This document shows, one piece after another, positions 15,101 through 16,766 of a DNA stretch of 16,766 bases. The notes under the pieces are model-generated. The model saw only the letters and a list, made by a program, of their open reading frames with translations, had not been told where the DNA came from and ran no database searches. The stretch lies in contig CALCJG010000159.1 in NCBI GenBank assembly GCA_937967705.1, forward strand, positions 1-16,766. The letters run 5' to 3'. This stretch comes from an uncultured Spirochaetia bacterium (GTDB lineage Bacteria; Spirochaetota; UBA4802; JAGODF01). The position numbers and the translations under genes are program-made. The first letter of the stretch is position 1; the number at the start of each line of letters is the position of its first letter.

Positions 15101-15531
15101 AATCCGGTATGCCCGAAGCCCCCCTCGTTTCTCTCCGTTTCCCCCAGCGCCTCCACCTCCAGGAAATGCCCCCGGTAGACCCTGCTGAAGACCATCTGGG
15201 CGATGCGCATCCCCCTCTCCACGGTAAAGGGCTTATCCCCGAAATTGGCCATGATGATCTTGAGCTCGCCCCGGTAATCGGGGTCAATGGTGCCGGGCGT
15301 ATTAAGGAGGGTGATGCCGCTCTTGAGGGCCAGACCGCTGCGGGGCCTGATCTGGGCCTCGTATCCCTCCGGTATCTCCAGGAACAATCCCGTGGGCACC
15401 AGGACCACGCGTCCGTTTTCTATAACCACCGGTTCTTCGATGAAGGCAAAGATGTCCGCCCCGGCGGAACCCCGGCTCTGATACTCCGGCAACCTGGCCC
15501 CGCTGATGGCACGGATTTTTACTGGTATCAT
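15097..15531 (-). CDS. dut: deoxyuridine 5'-triphosphate nucleotidohydrolase (dUTPase)
   Basis: Hydrolyses dUTP to dUMP and diphosphate, keeping uracil out of DNA and supplying dTMP precursor. It has 144 residues, typical of the trimeric family. Motifs in order are SAGADIFA (22-29), the phosphate-binding RPRSGLA (62-68), [13 protein letters not shown] (77-89, with catalytic-water D83 and substrate-stacking Y86), [10 protein letters not shown] (near 107-116), and the flexible C-terminal [10 protein letters not shown] (134-143). Position 141 is His where Ser or Thr is common. It leads the minus-strand operon; its stop overlaps the rnj start. The ribosome site is weak (GGAA at about 6 nt from ATG 15531). 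Confidence 0.97.
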   Translation of the reverse strand: MIPVKIRAISGARLPEYQSRGSAGADIFAFIEEPVVIENGRVVLVPTGLFLEIPEGYEAQIRPRSGLALKSGITLLNTPGTIDPDYRGELKIIMANFGDKPFTVERGMRIAQMVFSRVYRGHFLEVEALGETERNEGGFGHTGL

Positions 15532-15575
15532 GATCGTTCCAAAGTAATTCTGTAAAAGTTTTCCCTGCCTGTCTA

Positions 15576-15592
15576 TGAAAAACTATTTTTCA
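15576..15592. repeat. perfect 17-bp palindrome over the dut -10 element
   Basis: TGAAAAACTATTTTTCA: two exact 7-base arms around CTA. It covers the predicted -10 hexamer (15584-15589) and the expected start site of the dut operon, the usual place for a repressor site. The arms could also form a weak RNA hairpin. No known box (such as a LexA box) was recognised in it. Confidence 0.55.
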
Positions 15593-15612
15593 GGTTCGCC
15601 GGGAAATGTCAA
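15584..15612 (-). promoter_or_regulatory. candidate sigma70 promoter of the dut-rnj-uppP-ftsK operon
   Basis: On the minus strand, a consensus TTGACA (15612-15607), 17-bp spacer, and AAAATA (15589-15584), with TGA directly before the hexamer (extended -10). Expected start near 15577, leader about 45 nt. The -10 is poor, the -35 perfect. Confidence 0.5.
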
Positions 15613-15666
15613 GAAAATAGATTTTCCCCATTCCCAAGTAATTTCCTGAGAGGTGAGATATTTTTA

Positions 15667-15693
15667 TTGACTATTTTCCCGCGACCGTATACA
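15667..15693 (+). promoter_or_regulatory. candidate promoter of the TPR-like lipoprotein gene
   Basis: TTGACT (15667-15672) and TATACA (15688-15693) with a 15-bp spacer, shorter than optimal. It would leave a long leader of about 185 nt before ATG 15885. The nearer TATAAT at 15732-15737 is an alternative -10. Confidence 0.3.
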
Positions 15694-15884
15694 GGAACCA
15701 CATTCGCCTAAAAGGGCTTTTTTTTCATCCGTATAATAAATAAAGAGGATTTCGTCTCACTCTAATGGGATTTTTTCCCGGGACATATGGCAGGAGGATT
15801 CCGGCGATACATTCCGCAGGGGAAAGGCCCGACCTTTAATCCACCCAGCTCAATTATTTGGTACAATTTATCGGAGGAATACAC

Positions 15885-16766
15885 ATGAAAAAACCGTCCG
15901 CTCTTCTCCTAATGGGCTTTTTTATCGTCTCCTGTGCTGTAACAGGGAGGAAAGCTGTAAACTATCAGAACATCGAGGCCCGCAACAAGGCCTGGAGCGC
16001 CGCCGTGGCCCAGGTCAAGGAGAGCCCCCTGAGCCAGAGCTCCTACAAGAGCCTGGTTTCGCAGATGAAGCTGATCAACAAATCCCTCGATCCCCTGGAC
16101 GAGAGCATCATAGAGGTCAACGCCATCAAGGAAAAGATGGCGTTCAACGATGCCAACAAGGGGTTTTTACGTACTTACCAGTCCGACTTCAGTAAAGTGA
16201 TGCAGATCTTCAGCACAAACGAAGAAAAGCTCAAGGCCAAGGACTGGCATGCCGCCGTCAAGCAGGAACTGGCAAACGCCGAAACCGAGATGGAACAGAT
16301 CAGTAAAAAGTTCCCCAAGGCCAATCGGGAGATGAAAAAACGCCAGAAGAAGAGCGAGCGTGAGGGGAAGAAGCATTTCAAGGAAGCCAAGCGCCTGCGG
16401 AACAAGCACCGCTACGACGAAGCCCGGGAACAGTTCAAAGAAGCGATTAAGTACAACCGCGATCATGCCAAGTCCGCCGAGGATTCCCTGGCCGCCATGG
16501 CCCTTCACGATCAGGCCGAAGCCAAGCTGAAGAGGGAAGGCAATCAGGCGGAGGCCAAAAACCTTCTGATCCAGGGGATGAAACGGGACGCGGAAAACCC
16601 CAACCTGGACAAGGCCCTCAAGGATTTCGTGAACGTGCATCTCAAATGCGCCCGCGACTGCGAGCGCCGGCGCCTCTTTGCGGCGGCCGCGGCGGAGTAC
16701 TGGCAGGCCTCCAAGTACTATTCCGGCAAGAAGCAGGAGAAGTACGAAAAGCTCGCCCAGAAGAAC
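15885..16766 (+). CDS. TPR-like helical lipoprotein (3' end beyond window)
   Basis: The frame is open from ATG 15885 to the window end (294 codons, no stop). GGAGG at 15873-15877 precedes the start by 7 nt. The signal MKKPSALLLMGFFIVSC gives a lipidation site at Cys17, with Ser at -1 as in the WD40 lipoprotein. The rest is almost wholly helical and rich in Lys, Glu and Ala. Helix pairs resembling tetratricopeptide repeats occur near 163-197 (HFKEAKRLRNKHRYDEAREQ region, with the typical A-x-x-x-Y/F-x-x-A spacing). Similar pairs recur near 205-240 and 250-285. An earlier segment (about 30-150) looks like coiled coil. Such proteins are protein-protein adaptors in the envelope. The family name is not known to me, and no neighbour to its right is visible. 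Confidence 0.85.
   Translation, partial: MKKPSALLLMGFFIVSCAVTGRKAVNYQNIEARNKAWSAAVAQVKESPLSQSSYKSLVSQMKLINKSLDPLDESIIEVNAIKEKMAFNDANKGFLRTYQSDFSKVMQIFSTNEEKLKAKDWHAAVKQELANAETEMEQISKKFPKANREMKKRQKKSEREGKKHFKEAKRLRNKHRYDEAREQFKEAIKYNRDHAKSAEDSLAAMALHDQAEAKLKREGNQAEAKNLLIQGMKRDAENPNLDKALKDFVNVHLKCARDCERRRLFAAAAAEYWQASKYYSGKKQEKYEKLAQKN

Larger units (their letters stand above)
15532..15884. other. AT-rich divergent intergenic region
   Basis: 353 bp between dut (leftward) and the TPR-like lipoprotein (rightward). It is much richer in A and T than its surroundings. It holds the dut promoter and palindrome, a candidate rightward promoter at 15667, several TTTTCCC strings, a T-run (15718-15725), and a TATAAT at 15732 without a matching -35. 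No RNA gene was recognised. A 33-codon frame (15787-15888) that touches the lipoprotein start is not called as a gene because it has no ribosome site. Confidence 0.7.

Noticed and set aside
13724..15178. 484-codon frame antisense to rnj
   Set aside because: RNase J on the sense strand is complete with its metal site; the opposite product has no family character.
15575..15649. 24-codon plus-strand frame (MKNYFSGS...) in the intergenic region
   Set aside because: No ribosome site, and it overlaps the dut promoter and palindrome.
15710..15725. AAAAG-GG-CTTTT followed by T-run as a terminator
   Set aside because: The loop would be only two bases, and no rightward gene ends upstream of it.
1..16766. 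CRISPR arrays, tRNA or rRNA genes, insertion sequences
   Set aside because: No regularly spaced repeats, no cloverleaf or rRNA signatures, and no transposase motifs or terminal inverted repeats were seen on either strand.

Overview
The window is GC-rich, gene-dense bacterial DNA from a diderm (Gram-negative) organism. Evidence for an outer membrane is a complete TonB/ExbB/ExbD energy-transduction set, a TonB-dependent receptor ending in Phe, and four predicted lipoproteins. Genes of the RNase J, dUTPase, UppP and FtsK families mark it as ordinary chromosome. The phylum cannot be fixed by eye. Spirochaetota or Desulfobacterota would fit (RNase J instead of an RNase E system, Ser at -1 in two lipoboxes), but this is a weak inference.

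Layout: (1) 1-1756, minus strand, running off the left edge: a WD40-repeat lipoprotein. (2) 1978-4104, plus strand: an OmpR-family response regulator and a HAMP-type sensor histidine kinase. Two promoter-like elements sit back to back between the kinase pair and the WD40 gene. (3) 4287-9935, plus strand: one tight operon of seven genes: an ExbB-like channel protein with a cleavable signal peptide, two different ExbD proteins, a short TonB, an 848-residue TonB-dependent receptor, and two small, mutually similar lipoproteins. (4) 15531-9945, minus strand: a housekeeping operon dut, rnj, uppP, ftsK, converging on the TonB operon with only 9 bp between stop codons. (5) 15885 to the right edge, plus strand: a partial TPR-like lipoprotein gene.

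The most interesting part is 1978-9935. Just after, and partly within, the end of the kinase gene lies a run of four (A/T)TTAAT half-sites. The last three are exactly 11 bp apart, and a TATATT hexamer follows the last one after 10 bp. This is the layout expected for direct activation by a PhoB/OmpR-type regulator. The reading is a self-contained unit: a sensor pair controlling a private TonB-dependent uptake (or signalling) system with two outer-membrane or periplasmic lipoprotein accessories. No Fur-like box or riboswitch is convincing. The substrate cannot be named from sequence.

Many long open frames antisense to the real genes exist because of the high GC content; they were set aside. Several start codons were moved downstream of the longest open frame to match Shine-Dalgarno sequences.
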